DNA of 46,039 nt from Clostridiales bacterium (lineage in GTDB: Bacteria; Bacillota; Clostridia; Oscillospirales; Oscillospiraceae), in NCBI GenBank assembly GCA_022772585.1, contig JALEZN010000081.1, forward strand, positions 1-46,039. Direction: 5' to 3'. Shown piece after piece: positions 15,544 through 22,868 of the stretch (position 1 is the stretch's first letter; every line of letters starts with the position of its first letter). The notes under the pieces were generated by a model. That model saw nothing but the letters and a program-made list of their open reading frames with translations. It had not been told where the DNA came from and made no database searches. The translations under genes were made by a program, and so were the position numbers.

Positions 15544-17151
15544 ATGGCGGAAAAGCTGATGACCGACGGCAGCATGGCGCTTCGGGAAAAGCAATACCGG
15601 GTCATCACCATCGAGGCAACCGAAAAGCCCCAAAACGCCAAATTGCGGGTTGCGGCATACGCCCGTGTCAGCTCCGCCTCTGATGACCAACTCAACTCCT
15701 TCGCCGCCCAGAACCGTCACTACAGCGACCTGATCTCCAGCAAGGAAAACTGGAGAATGGTAGACATATACGCAGATGAGGGTATCACTGGGACATCGGC
15801 TGAAAAGCGTGAGGACTTCCAGCGGCTCCTGGCAGATTGCCGCAGAGGGCTGATCGACAGGGTGCTGGTAAAATCCATCTCCCGCTTTGCCCGCAATACC
15901 AAGGAATGCCTGGAAACCATCAGAGAGCTGAAATCGCTCGGTGTCGGCGTCTACTTCGAGAAAGAGAACATTGACACTGCGACGATGTCCGGCGAAATGA
16001 TGACTGCGCTCTTCGCATCCTTCGCCCAGGCCGAGAGTGAATCCATCTCCGGCAATATGAGGTGGGGCATTCAAAAACGAATGCAGGCCGGAACATATAT
16101 ACCCGCAAACTTGCCATACGGATATACTCTACAGGACCATTCCATACGCATTGTGGAGGAACAAGCTGTTATCGTACAACGGATATTCAAAGAGTATCTT
16201 TCCGGCAAAAGTACAGAGCGGATAGCATCTGACCTGCGAGAAGAAGGCATCCCGTGTAAATCTGGTGAAGTCGCTTGGGATTCAACTGCTATTCGATATA
16301 TTATCTCGAATGAAAAGTACATTGGCGATTCTGTGTGGCAAAAATACTTCTCAACAGATACGCTTCCATATAAATGCCGGCTGAACCGAGGACAGAAGGT
16401 TTCTTACTACGCATACGGAACACACGAAGGAATCGTGCCAAAAGAAGATTTTGAGAAAGCAAATGCTTTGATGAAATCTCGTGCTCAGAAGATTACATTA
16501 ACGAAAAACAGTCCGTATGCGTTTCGAAAAAAAATAGTATGTGGCGACTGCCAGTCACTATTTCGTCGCAAGGTTGTGCGCGGCATCACATACTGGGTAT
16601 GTATAGGACACGATAAAAAGAGACATGGCCTCAAATGCGGCATTACACCAATTGCAGAAGATGAAATAACAAATGCTTTCATCCGCCTATACTATAAGCT
16701 CAAGCACCATGGCGAACCCATCCTTATGGGAATGACCACCTCGCTCCAAGCCATCCGCAACCGCCGGATGCTCTGGAGCCTGGATGTCATTGAACTTAAC
16801 AAACAAATATCCGATCTTACCAGTCAGAATCAAATGTTGGCCACACTGAAACAACAGGGCCTCATTGATCCTGACATTTTTATAGCCCAGAGCAATGAGT
16901 TGACCGAGCAGCTCCGCGCTGTAAAGCTGAAAAAGGAGCGTCTTCTGGCCGTCGATGGCGACAACACCATCTCCCAAACAAGAGAGCTGATGGAAATCTT
17001 GGATGATGGCCCGGACTTCCTTGACAGCTTTGACGCAGAGCTGTTCGGTGAGCTCGTTGAAACAATCATCGTGGAAAGCAATGAGCGAATCCGCTTCCGC
17101 CTGAAAAACGGGCTGGAGCTGTCCGAAACCATAGAAAGGACGGTGCGCTGA
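15544..17151 (+). CDS. Large serine recombinase 1
   Basis: A 535-aa site-specific recombinase. The resolvase catalytic domain (about residues 34-185) has nucleophile S43 in YARVSS and the SISRFARNT and FAQAESESIS helices. It is followed by a recombinase DNA-binding domain (about 190-300, ending EKYIGDSVWQKYFS) and a zinc ribbon with C333, C336, C353 and C365. A long C-terminal helical/coiled-coil part completes it. AAGGAGGTGA lies before ATG 15544. It would integrate or excise a circular element by attP x attB exchange. The segment 16080-16700 is clearly AT-richer than the flanks, suggesting a mosaic gene. Its stop overlaps the next start (TGATG). Confidence 0.93.
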   Translation: MAEKLMTDGSMALREKQYRVITIEATEKPQNAKLRVAAYARVSSASDDQLNSFAAQNRHYSDLISSKENWRMVDIYADEGITGTSAEKREDFQRLLADCRRGLIDRVLVKSISRFARNTKECLETIRELKSLGVGVYFEKENIDTATMSGEMMTALFASFAQAESESISGNMRWGIQKRMQAGTYIPANLPYGYTLQDHSIRIVEEQAVIVQRIFKEYLSGKSTERIASDLREEGIPCKSGEVAWDSTAIRYIISNEKYIGDSVWQKYFSTDTLPYKCRLNRGQKVSYYAYGTHEGIVPKEDFEKANALMKSRAQKITLTKNSPYAFRKKIVCGDCQSLFRRKVVRGITYWVCIGHDKKRHGLKCGITPIAEDEITNAFIRLYYKLKHHGEPILMGMTTSLQAIRNRRMLWSLDVIELNKQISDLTSQNQMLATLKQQGLIDPDIFIAQSNELTEQLRAVKLKKERLLAVDGDNTISQTRELMEILDDGPDFLDSFDAELFGELVETIIVESNERIRFRLKNGLELSETIERTVR

Positions 17152-17894
17152 TGGGCAATCGGAAGCAGCCGTTTGGCTACAGAGTGGTTATGGGCGAAAT
17201 TGCCCTCCATCCGCAGGAATCAAAGCTGGTAGAGTACATCTTCCAACAATACCTTGTGGGTGCTACCTACAACACCTTGGTAGAGGAGCTTCGAGAACAG
17301 TCAATTCCCTATGACGAGGGAAAGCTATGGAACAAAAACATGATTGCTCGAATTCTGGAAGACAGCCGCTATACGGGAGAGCGCGGCTATCCGCCGGTCA
17401 TTGATCGAGAAGCCCTGGAGAAAGCACTGGAAAAGCGAAGCGCAAAACAGACGGCAGCTCCCAAAACGGACACGCAGAAGCTCCTCCGCCGCTTCAGCGG
17501 GCGGCCATCGACAGCGCGCATGGAGCGGCAGGTGCTGAATCTGCTCAACAGCCTGATCGTATCGCCGGAACAGCTCCGGCTTCCGGCAACAGCGCCGCCT
17601 GATCAATCCACTGAACTGAACCTGCAGCGTGAACTGGACAGGGTGATGGAATGTCAGCCAATCGACGAGGATGCCGCAAAGGCGTTGATCCTGTCCATCG
17701 CTGCGGCTCAGTACAGCGCCGTCGACTCCCGCGAATACGAAACGGTTCGTCTGCGCAGAGTGTTTTCCGGGCGTCAGCCCATGACTGCGTTGGATGCAGA
17801 ACTGCTTCAAAGTTCCGTATCCGCCATCCATTGTCATAACGATGGAAGCCTGAATATCCAGTTAAAAAACGGTCAAGTAATTGGGAAGGAGTGA
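17151..17894 (+). CDS. Recombinase-like protein without catalytic domain (cassette gene 2)
   Basis: A 247-aa protein that begins where the DNA-binding domain of a large serine recombinase begins (QPFGYRVVMGEIALHPQESK, then VEYIFQQYLVGATYNTL and ARILEDSRYTGERGYPP). It has neither the resolvase domain with the serine nucleophile nor the zinc ribbon. The C-terminal half is helical and ends with a recombinase-like NIQLKNGQVIGKE strand. It is translationally coupled to recombinase 1 by TGATG and followed after 6 nt by recombinase 3. The intact frame and tight coupling argue for a functional accessory DNA-binding factor rather than decay. Confidence 0.85.
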   Translation: MGNRKQPFGYRVVMGEIALHPQESKLVEYIFQQYLVGATYNTLVEELREQSIPYDEGKLWNKNMIARILEDSRYTGERGYPPVIDREALEKALEKRSAKQTAAPKTDTQKLLRRFSGRPSTARMERQVLNLLNSLIVSPEQLRLPATAPPDQSTELNLQRELDRVMECQPIDEDAAKALILSIAAAQYSAVDSREYETVRLRRVFSGRQPMTALDAELLQSSVSAIHCHNDGSLNIQLKNGQVIGKE

Positions 17895-17900
17895 AACAGC

Positions 17901-19526
17901 ATGAGAGAAAGCCCGCCCAAAGTCATCACCATACCGGCAAAGCCAGAGGTCGCAAGCCGGCAGGCGGTCCAGCGCCAGCTTCGCGTGGCTGCCTACTGCC
18001 GGGTATCCACTGATGACGAGGAGCAGCTCACCAGCTATGAGGCGCAGCAGAACTACTACACCGACAAGATCATGACCAACCGGGAGTGGACCATGGCCGG
18101 GATCTTCGCAGACGAGGGCATCACAGGGACATCGGCTCGGAAGCGGCCCGAATTCCTGAAGATGATCCGGCTGTGCAAGCAGAAGAAGATCGACATCGTC
18201 CTGACCAAATCCATCTCCCGCTTCGCCAGAAATACGGTGGACTGCCTGAATTACATCCGGGCCCTGCGGGAATTGGGCATTGCGGTCATCTTCGAAAAGG
18301 AGAACATCAACACGCTGGAAGCCGACAGCGAGATCCTCATCACCATGCTTGGAGCCTTCGCTCAGGCAGAAAGCGAGAGCATCAGCGCCAATGTCCGCTG
18401 GGGCAAGCGGCAGGCCATGCGCGAGGGAAAGACAATCATACAGTATAACCGGCTGTACGCCTATGAAAAAGGCGAGGATGGCAAGCCGAAAATCATCCAG
18501 GAGCAAGCAGAAGTGGTTCGTTCGATCTATGACCAGTATTTGAGCGGAGCCAGCCTTCGGATGATCAAAGACAGGCTGGAAGCGGAGCAGATCCCCAATG
18601 TGACCGGCGGCTCCCAATGGACGATCACGGCGATCCGAAGCATCCTGACCAATGAGAAGTATTGCGGAGATGTCCTCCTCCAGAAGACCTACATCAGCGA
18701 CTGCATCAGCCGCAAGGTTATCCGCAACACAGGGCAGCTCCCCATGTATCTGGTCCAGAATCATCATGAGGGCATCGTGGAGCGCAAAACCTTCGATGCG
18801 GTACAGGCAGAGATGGCGCGGCGCAGTGCCGGGAAAAGCCCTTCCAAAAAGAATGCCCCCACCGGGATGACATCCTATGCCAGCAAATACGCCTTGTCGG
18901 AGCGCCTTGTCTGCGGCGAATGCGGCACCCTGTACCGCCGCTGCACCTGGTCCAAGCAAGGCAGGAAGCGCATCGTGTGGCGCTGTGTCAGCCGGTTGGA
19001 CTACGGCACCAAGTACTGCCACAACTCACCAACGCTGGACGAGGAACCGCTCCAGAAGGCAATCCTCGCCGCAATCAACTCCGTCATGAGCCAAAAGAGT
19101 ACGCTGATCCGGCAGATCACCTCTGCTATGGAGATGGAGCTGGCTCCGGTTCCAGGAGAGAGCATGAGTCTTGCCGATATTGAAAGGCGGCTGGGCGAGC
19201 TGAACGACCAGACCCGTGAGCTGGTGGCAGAATCCGCCCGAGCGGAGGATGCCACCGCCTGCACCGCCCAGCTGAGAGCTGTCATGAATGAGGCTGCCGT
19301 ACTGAAAGAAAAGCGGGCCCTGATCGAAGAACAGCGTCAGAGCAACGCTCAGGCTGTACGGCGCATTGAAGATGCGGCTGCCGCGATGGCTCAGGCGTCC
19401 ACCCACATCAGCGAATGGGATGAAGCTCTCATCCGGCAGCTGGTGGATACGGTCAAGGTCAACTCAGCGGAGAAAATCACGGTCTTCCTCCGCGGCGGCG
19501 TTCAGGTAGAGCAGGATATGATATAA
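17901..19526 (+). CDS. Large serine recombinase 3
   Basis: A 541-aa recombinase with nucleophile S36 in YCRVSTDDEEQ. It has a resolvase domain to about residue 170, a recombinase domain (about 185-300, ILTNEKYCGDVLLQKTY), a zinc ribbon with C338, C341, C362 and C373, and a long C-terminal coiled-coil region (about 400-510). AAGGAG precedes ATG 17901. It shares the overall design of recombinase 1 but with GC-richer, uniform codon use. Two active recombinases plus one catalytically empty relative recall multi-recombinase systems, such as the ccr genes of staphylococcal cassettes, although these genes are not clear ccr orthologues. Confidence 0.93.
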   Translation: MRESPPKVITIPAKPEVASRQAVQRQLRVAAYCRVSTDDEEQLTSYEAQQNYYTDKIMTNREWTMAGIFADEGITGTSARKRPEFLKMIRLCKQKKIDIVLTKSISRFARNTVDCLNYIRALRELGIAVIFEKENINTLEADSEILITMLGAFAQAESESISANVRWGKRQAMREGKTIIQYNRLYAYEKGEDGKPKIIQEQAEVVRSIYDQYLSGASLRMIKDRLEAEQIPNVTGGSQWTITAIRSILTNEKYCGDVLLQKTYISDCISRKVIRNTGQLPMYLVQNHHEGIVERKTFDAVQAEMARRSAGKSPSKKNAPTGMTSYASKYALSERLVCGECGTLYRRCTWSKQGRKRIVWRCVSRLDYGTKYCHNSPTLDEEPLQKAILAAINSVMSQKSTLIRQITSAMEMELAPVPGESMSLADIERRLGELNDQTRELVAESARAEDATACTAQLRAVMNEAAVLKEKRALIEEQRQSNAQAVRRIEDAAAAMAQASTHISEWDEALIRQLVDTVKVNSAEKITVFLRGGVQVEQDMI

Positions 19527-19549
19527 TAGTCAAAAGAAGGTGAACCGAA

Positions 19550-20296
19550 ATGATCTATGCAACCGGCGATACCCATGGCAACTTCCAGCGGTTTGCACCC
19601 GAACACTTCCCCGAGCAGGCCGGAATGACCAAGGAAGACTATATGATCATCTGCGGAGATTTTGGCGGCGTATGGGACGGGGGCAAGAAGGAGGAGCGGA
19701 ACCTGGACTGGCTGGAGGATCTGCCCTTTACCACGCTGTTCATCAGCGGCAACCATGAAAACTTCGACCTGCTGAGAAAATACCCGACAGAGGAATGGAA
19801 CGGCGGAAAGATCCAGCGAATCCGGCCTCATGTGATCCACCTGATGCGCGGGCAGGTCTTTGACCTGCAAGGATACTCCTTCTTCGCCATGGGCGGCGCC
19901 AGGAGCCATGATATCGAGGACGGTATCCTGAACCCCAAAGCAGCCGATTTCGAAGAACAATACTGGGCCCTTCGCAGAATGGGCGCCCGATTCCGGGTCA
20001 ACCACCACTCCTGGTGGAAACAAGAGCTTCCCGATAAATCCGAGTATGAGGAAGCTCGGCACAGTTTGGAAAGCATTCACTATGAGATGGACTATGTGAT
20101 CACACACTGCGCCCCAAACAGCATCGTGGACATACTGGGAAACGGTGGATATGTTCACGACCACCTGACCGACTTCCTGGAGGAAGTCAAAGAACGGGCC
20201 AAGTTCCACTACTGGCTGTTCGGACATTACCACGACAACAAAATCATCGACGACCGCTTCGTCCTGCTCTGGGAGCAAATGGTACAAGTGGTGTGA
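19550..20296 (+). CDS. Metallophosphoesterase
   Basis: A 248-aa calcineurin-like phosphoesterase. All dimetal-site motifs are visible: GDTHG (residues 6-10), GDFGG (36-40), GNHE (67-70), the histidine in THCAP (H186) and GHYH (225-228). It is a cytoplasmic hydrolase of a phosphomonoester or diester; the substrate cannot be told. GAAGGTGA lies 7 nt before ATG 19550. It follows recombinase 3 by 23 nt and so appears to be part of the cassette transcript. Homologues of this size are common cargo next to recombinases in gut Firmicutes (recollection, not searched). Confidence 0.9.
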   Translation: MIYATGDTHGNFQRFAPEHFPEQAGMTKEDYMIICGDFGGVWDGGKKEERNLDWLEDLPFTTLFISGNHENFDLLRKYPTEEWNGGKIQRIRPHVIHLMRGQVFDLQGYSFFAMGGARSHDIEDGILNPKAADFEEQYWALRRMGARFRVNHHSWWKQELPDKSEYEEARHSLESIHYEMDYVITHCAPNSIVDILGNGGYVHDHLTDFLEEVKERAKFHYWLFGHYHDNKIIDDRFVLLWEQMVQVV

Positions 20297-20349
20297 ACAG
20301 GCCAAAGAGAAACGCAGGAGGCGCCTCCTGTGTTTCTCTTTGGCCTGTT
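20296..20349 (+). terminator. 54-nt palindrome after the metallophosphoesterase
   Basis: Arms 20296-20322 and 20323-20349 are complementary over 27 pairs with no loop; one pair is G-U. It begins at the last base of the stop codon. There is no U-tract beyond GTTTC, so it may be an RNA-stabilising or termination hairpin, or a DNA site. Confidence 0.6.
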
Positions 20350-20385
20350 TCAAAATAAGGCAGGTTCTGCCGGAAAGGAGAAGCT

Positions 20386-21354
20386 ATGAACATCCGCAAA
20401 AACATCGATTATTCCGCCATGTTTGCGGCTCTGGACATTGCGCTGAGCGCCGAGATGCCCCAGATGCAACTCTGCTGCGAACTGGGCCGCATCGTCTGTT
20501 CCCGGCCGGAGAAAGGCGCGGCAGTGGCCGCAGCCGAATATCTGCACAGCCGTTTCCCCGATGCTTCCGGCTTCTCCCCGCGCAACATTCGCCGGATGCG
20601 GGAGTTCTATCGGATGTATGAGGACACCCCCGAGTTGCTGACCCTGGCCATGGAAATCAGTTGGACGCAGAATGTAGTCATTTTGGAAGCAGACATGGAG
20701 CCGGATGAGCGGCGCTGGTATCTTCGTGCCGCTGGCCGTTTCGGCTGGTCAAAGGCAGAACTCCAGAGAAAAATCGATTCTGACGCCCATCTGGAAATCC
20801 AACTCGACGAATCTGAGATTCAGTGCTATACTGAGCGTGATAGTAATGAGTTGGAGTGTACGGAGCATGATCAGGATACTTTTTCTCTGCCACGGCAATA
20901 TTTGCAGAAGCCCGATGGCCGAGTTTATCATGAAGGATCTGGTGAAGAAAGCCGGTCTGGAGCAGAGCATTCAAATCGAGTCGGCAGCTACCAGCACCGA
21001 GGAGATTGGCAATCCGGTGTACCCGCCGGCTCGCCGCAAGCTGTCCGAGCATGGCATCGACTGTTCTGGCAAACGAGCTCGGCAGCTCCTGAACAGCGAT
21101 TACGAGAAGTACGACCTTCTGATTGGCATGGATCGGGCCAACCTGCGGAGTATGTACCGGATCTGCGGTGGCGATTTTGCCGACAAGATGCACCTGCTGA
21201 TGGACTTTACCGACCGCCCCGGCGAGGTAGCCGATCCGTGGTACACCGACGATTTCGACACGACCTGGCGGGATGTGGAGGAAGGCTGTCGGGGATTGCT
21301 ACGCCATATCCAATTGCAACCCACCAGTCATGGAGGTGCTTTCTGAATGAATAA
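20386..21354 (+). CDS. DUF1016 (YhcG-type) N-terminal domain protein with an out-of-frame tail
   Basis: The first ~150 residues form the DUF1016/YhcG N-terminal domain (YSAMFAALDIALSAEMPQ, FSPRNIRRMREFYRMYED, SWTQNVVILEA, WYLRAAGRFGWSKAELQRKI), a DNA-binding part of some PD-(D/E)XK nucleases. The nuclease domain is absent. The frame then stays open for another ~160 codons, but that part is simply the phosphatase gene (20867-21346) read in another frame and has no family character. Either the natural stop was lost or the domain-only protein normally ends near residue 165. GGAAAGGAG lies before ATG 20386. It may be a remnant of a defence-type module. Confidence 0.7.
   Translation: MNIRKNIDYSAMFAALDIALSAEMPQMQLCCELGRIVCSRPEKGAAVAAAEYLHSRFPDASGFSPRNIRRMREFYRMYEDTPELLTLAMEISWTQNVVILEADMEPDERRWYLRAAGRFGWSKAELQRKIDSDAHLEIQLDESEIQCYTERDSNELECTEHDQDTFSLPRQYLQKPDGRVYHEGSGEESRSGAEHSNRVGSYQHRGDWQSGVPAGSPQAVRAWHRLFWQTSSAAPEQRLREVRPSDWHGSGQPAEYVPDLRWRFCRQDAPADGLYRPPRRGSRSVVHRRFRHDLAGCGGRLSGIATPYPIATHQSWRCFLNE
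20867..21346 (+). CDS. Low-molecular-weight protein tyrosine phosphatase
   Basis: A 159-aa phosphatase with the P-loop CHGNICRS at residues 8-15 (nucleophile C8, R14) and the general-acid aspartate in the VADPWY segment near the C-terminus. The start at ATG 20867 gives the standard LMW-PTP N-terminus MIRILFLCHGN and has CGGAG 1-5 nt and TGGAG ~12 nt upstream. The gene lies entirely within the open frame of the DUF1016 gene in a different frame. Its TGA is followed directly by the KilA-N gene. It dephosphorylates phosphotyrosine or small phosphoesters; its role in this module is unknown. Confidence 0.85.
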   Translation: MIRILFLCHGNICRSPMAEFIMKDLVKKAGLEQSIQIESAATSTEEIGNPVYPPARRKLSEHGIDCSGKRARQLLNSDYEKYDLLIGMDRANLRSMYRICGGDFADKMHLLMDFTDRPGEVADPWYTDDFDTTWRDVEEGCRGLLRHIQLQPTSHGGAF

Positions 21355-22177
21355 TAAATTGATTGTCCATGGGACAGAAATTGCGGTCACCACCATTGAT
21401 GACAAGGATTATATCTCCCTGACTGATATGCTCAAGGCAAAAGACGGAGACTTTTTTATCTCTGACTGGCTGCGAAACAGAAACACAGTCGAATTTCTTG
21501 GGATATGGGAACAGATCCACAACCCGGATTTTAATTATGGCGAATTCGCCGCAATTAGAAGTCAGGCTGGCTTGAACAGCTACAAGCTCAGCGTCAAAGA
21601 GTGGGTTGAAAAAACTCATGCGATTGGATTGCGTGCGAAGGCCGGACGATATGGCGGCACATACGCCTATAAAGACATCGCCTTTGAGTTCGGTATGTGG
21701 ATCAGCCCTGAGTTCAAAATCTATCTGATCAAAGAGTTTGAACGACTCAAGGCCGAAGAAATGAAACAGCTTGGCTGGGACATCAAGCGAAACCTGGCCA
21801 AAATCAATTACCGCATCCATACAGATGCCATCAAGGAGAACCTAATTCCGCCAGAGCTTTCCGCAAAGCAGATTTCCATGGTGTATGCCAGTGAAGCCGA
21901 TGTCTTGAATATGGCTCTGTTCGGTATGACGGCAAAGCAGTGGCGGGACAGCCATCCCGATATGAAAGGGAATATCCGCGACTATGCCAATGTCTCTCAG
22001 CTGGTCTGCCTGTCTAATCTGGAGAACCTGAATGCGGTGTTCATCGGCGAAGGAATGTCTCAGGCCGAGCGACTGGCAAAGCTCAATGCCATCGCCATCA
22101 GCCAGATGGAGATATTGACGCAAGACCACCGTCTTGAGCAGTTAGATATGCCAATAGAAGATCGACAAGAAACTTAG
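21347..22177 (+). CDS. KilA-N domain protein
   Basis: A 276-aa protein with an N-terminal KilA-N DNA-binding domain (about residues 8-115: YISLTDMLKAKDGDFFISDW, then NTVEFLGIWE, GRYGGTYAYKDIAFEFGMWI). KilA-N domains occur in phage and plasmid antirepressors. The C-terminal half is helical (YASEADVLNMALFGMTAKQW) and resembles the conserved tail of bacterial KilA-N proteins. TGGAGGTG lies 9 nt before ATG 21347, which begins right after the phosphatase stop. It is the last gene before the repeat-rich right end of the module, which supports a mobile-element origin. Confidence 0.88.
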   Translation: MNNKLIVHGTEIAVTTIDDKDYISLTDMLKAKDGDFFISDWLRNRNTVEFLGIWEQIHNPDFNYGEFAAIRSQAGLNSYKLSVKEWVEKTHAIGLRAKAGRYGGTYAYKDIAFEFGMWISPEFKIYLIKEFERLKAEEMKQLGWDIKRNLAKINYRIHTDAIKENLIPPELSAKQISMVYASEADVLNMALFGMTAKQWRDSHPDMKGNIRDYANVSQLVCLSNLENLNAVFIGEGMSQAERLAKLNAIAISQMEILTQDHRLEQLDMPIEDRQET

Positions 22178-22245
22178 TAATCATTAGACTTCCAATAATT
22201 GATTGCATACCGTAAGAAATGGTCAACATTTTTCTGCTAAGAGAC

Positions 22246-22274
22246 TTGAAAAAGCCTTTGGGGCATGTTATAAT
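22246..22274 (+). promoter_or_regulatory. Consensus promoter of a putative small RNA
   Basis: TTGAAA (22246-22251), a 17-nt spacer and a perfect TATAAT (22269-22274) form one of the best sigma-A promoters in the window. No protein gene of normal size follows; a terminator lies ~110-150 nt downstream. Confidence 0.75.
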
Positions 22275-22280
22275 CCAAAT

Positions 22281-22421
22281 AGAAAATAAGGAATCGTATG
22301 CCATTTGAGCCGCGCACCCTTAATCCTTGATTTGGGCAAAGGGGTTCGAGGCATCTATAGTGTTGCGATTTTCCAGCTCAGAAAAAGCCCTAAGGCGATG
22401 AAAAGGCCTTAGGGCCTTTTC
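22281..22421 (+). ncRNA. Putative small RNA between strong promoter and terminator
   Basis: The predicted transcript starts near 22281 and ends in the terminator at 22387-22421, giving ~140 nt. It contains only a possible 10-codon frame (ATG near 22300, MPFEPRTLNP) with a weak AAGGAA ahead of it. Its 3' part carries the TTTCCAGCTCAG block that recurs at 22695. Family unknown. Confidence 0.5.
22387..22421 (+). terminator. Intrinsic terminator of the putative small RNA
   Basis: GCCCTAAGGC (22387-22396) and GCCTTAGGGC (22406-22415) pair perfectly around a 9-nt loop, followed by CTTTTC. Confidence 0.8.
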
Positions 22422-22536
22422 ATACGCCGGACGTGCTTTTTCTTCGCTTCCAACCGCGATTCGCTGCGCTGGATTCGCGGTTGGTTTTGGGTGCAGATCT
22501 GAGAGCCTCTACCTCGAAAGTGTTCACGCTTTCCAT

Positions 22537-22574
22537 GTCGTCGCGGACTGCATATCGTTCGCGACGACTTTTTT
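22537..22574 (+). terminator. Intrinsic terminator inside the repeat cluster
   Basis: GTCGTCGCG (22537-22545) pairs with CGCGACGAC (22560-22568), directly followed by six T residues. No gene ends just upstream, so it either closes read-through from the small RNA or belongs to the repeat. Confidence 0.8.
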
Positions 22575-22750
22575 ATAAAAAGTCATCTCTCACTCATTCC
22601 GTCGCTCCTCCTTTCCGAATCGAACCCGCTTCGCTGGGCTTCGTTTCGGTTTTGGGTGCGGACTCGAAAGCCTGTACCTCGAAAGTAATTATGCTTTCCA
22701 GCTCAGAAAAAGCCCATTGGAAGAGAAAAATTTACACATGAATTACACAC

Positions 22751-22793
22751 GAAAAGCCCACCCTGCAGGATGACCTTTGGGGCGGGCTTTTTC
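22751..22793. terminator. Bidirectional terminator at the module border
   Basis: AAAAGCCC (22752-22759) pairs with GGGCTTTT (22784-22791), with one mismatch and three more G-C pairs inside. T-tracts are present in both directions. It separates the rightward module from the leftward GntR-controlled operon that ends at 22869. Confidence 0.7.
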
Positions 22794-22868
22794 CATATTA
22801 TCCCTGTATCATTTCCGGAATAAAGTACCCTTTTGCGGTTCTCTTATCCCGAAGCTCTGCCCTTTTGC

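Larger units (their letters stand above)
22370..22715 (+). repeat. Diverged tandem repeat cluster at the right end of the mobile module
   Basis: Two 51-base blocks (22485-22535 and 22650-22700) align without gaps at 41 of 51 positions and are 165 bp apart. Each is preceded by an inverted repeat (22450-22459 with 22475-22484; about 22612-22649). A 21-base block beginning TTTCCAGCTCAG is identical at 22370-22390 and 22695-22715. The cluster could be an attachment region or a family of dispersed intergenic elements. It has no believable protein frame. Confidence 0.7.

Noticed and set aside
13503-22740. tRNA gene as attachment site of the mobile module
   Set aside because: No cloverleaf or tRNA 3' end was recognised at either border. 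The GGTTCGAGGC string near 22343 lacks the rest of a tRNA.
22433-22741. Open frame of 102 codons in the repeat cluster
   Set aside because: It is a translation of the tandem repeats and crosses the terminator at 22537-22574; its repeated motif follows from the DNA repeat.
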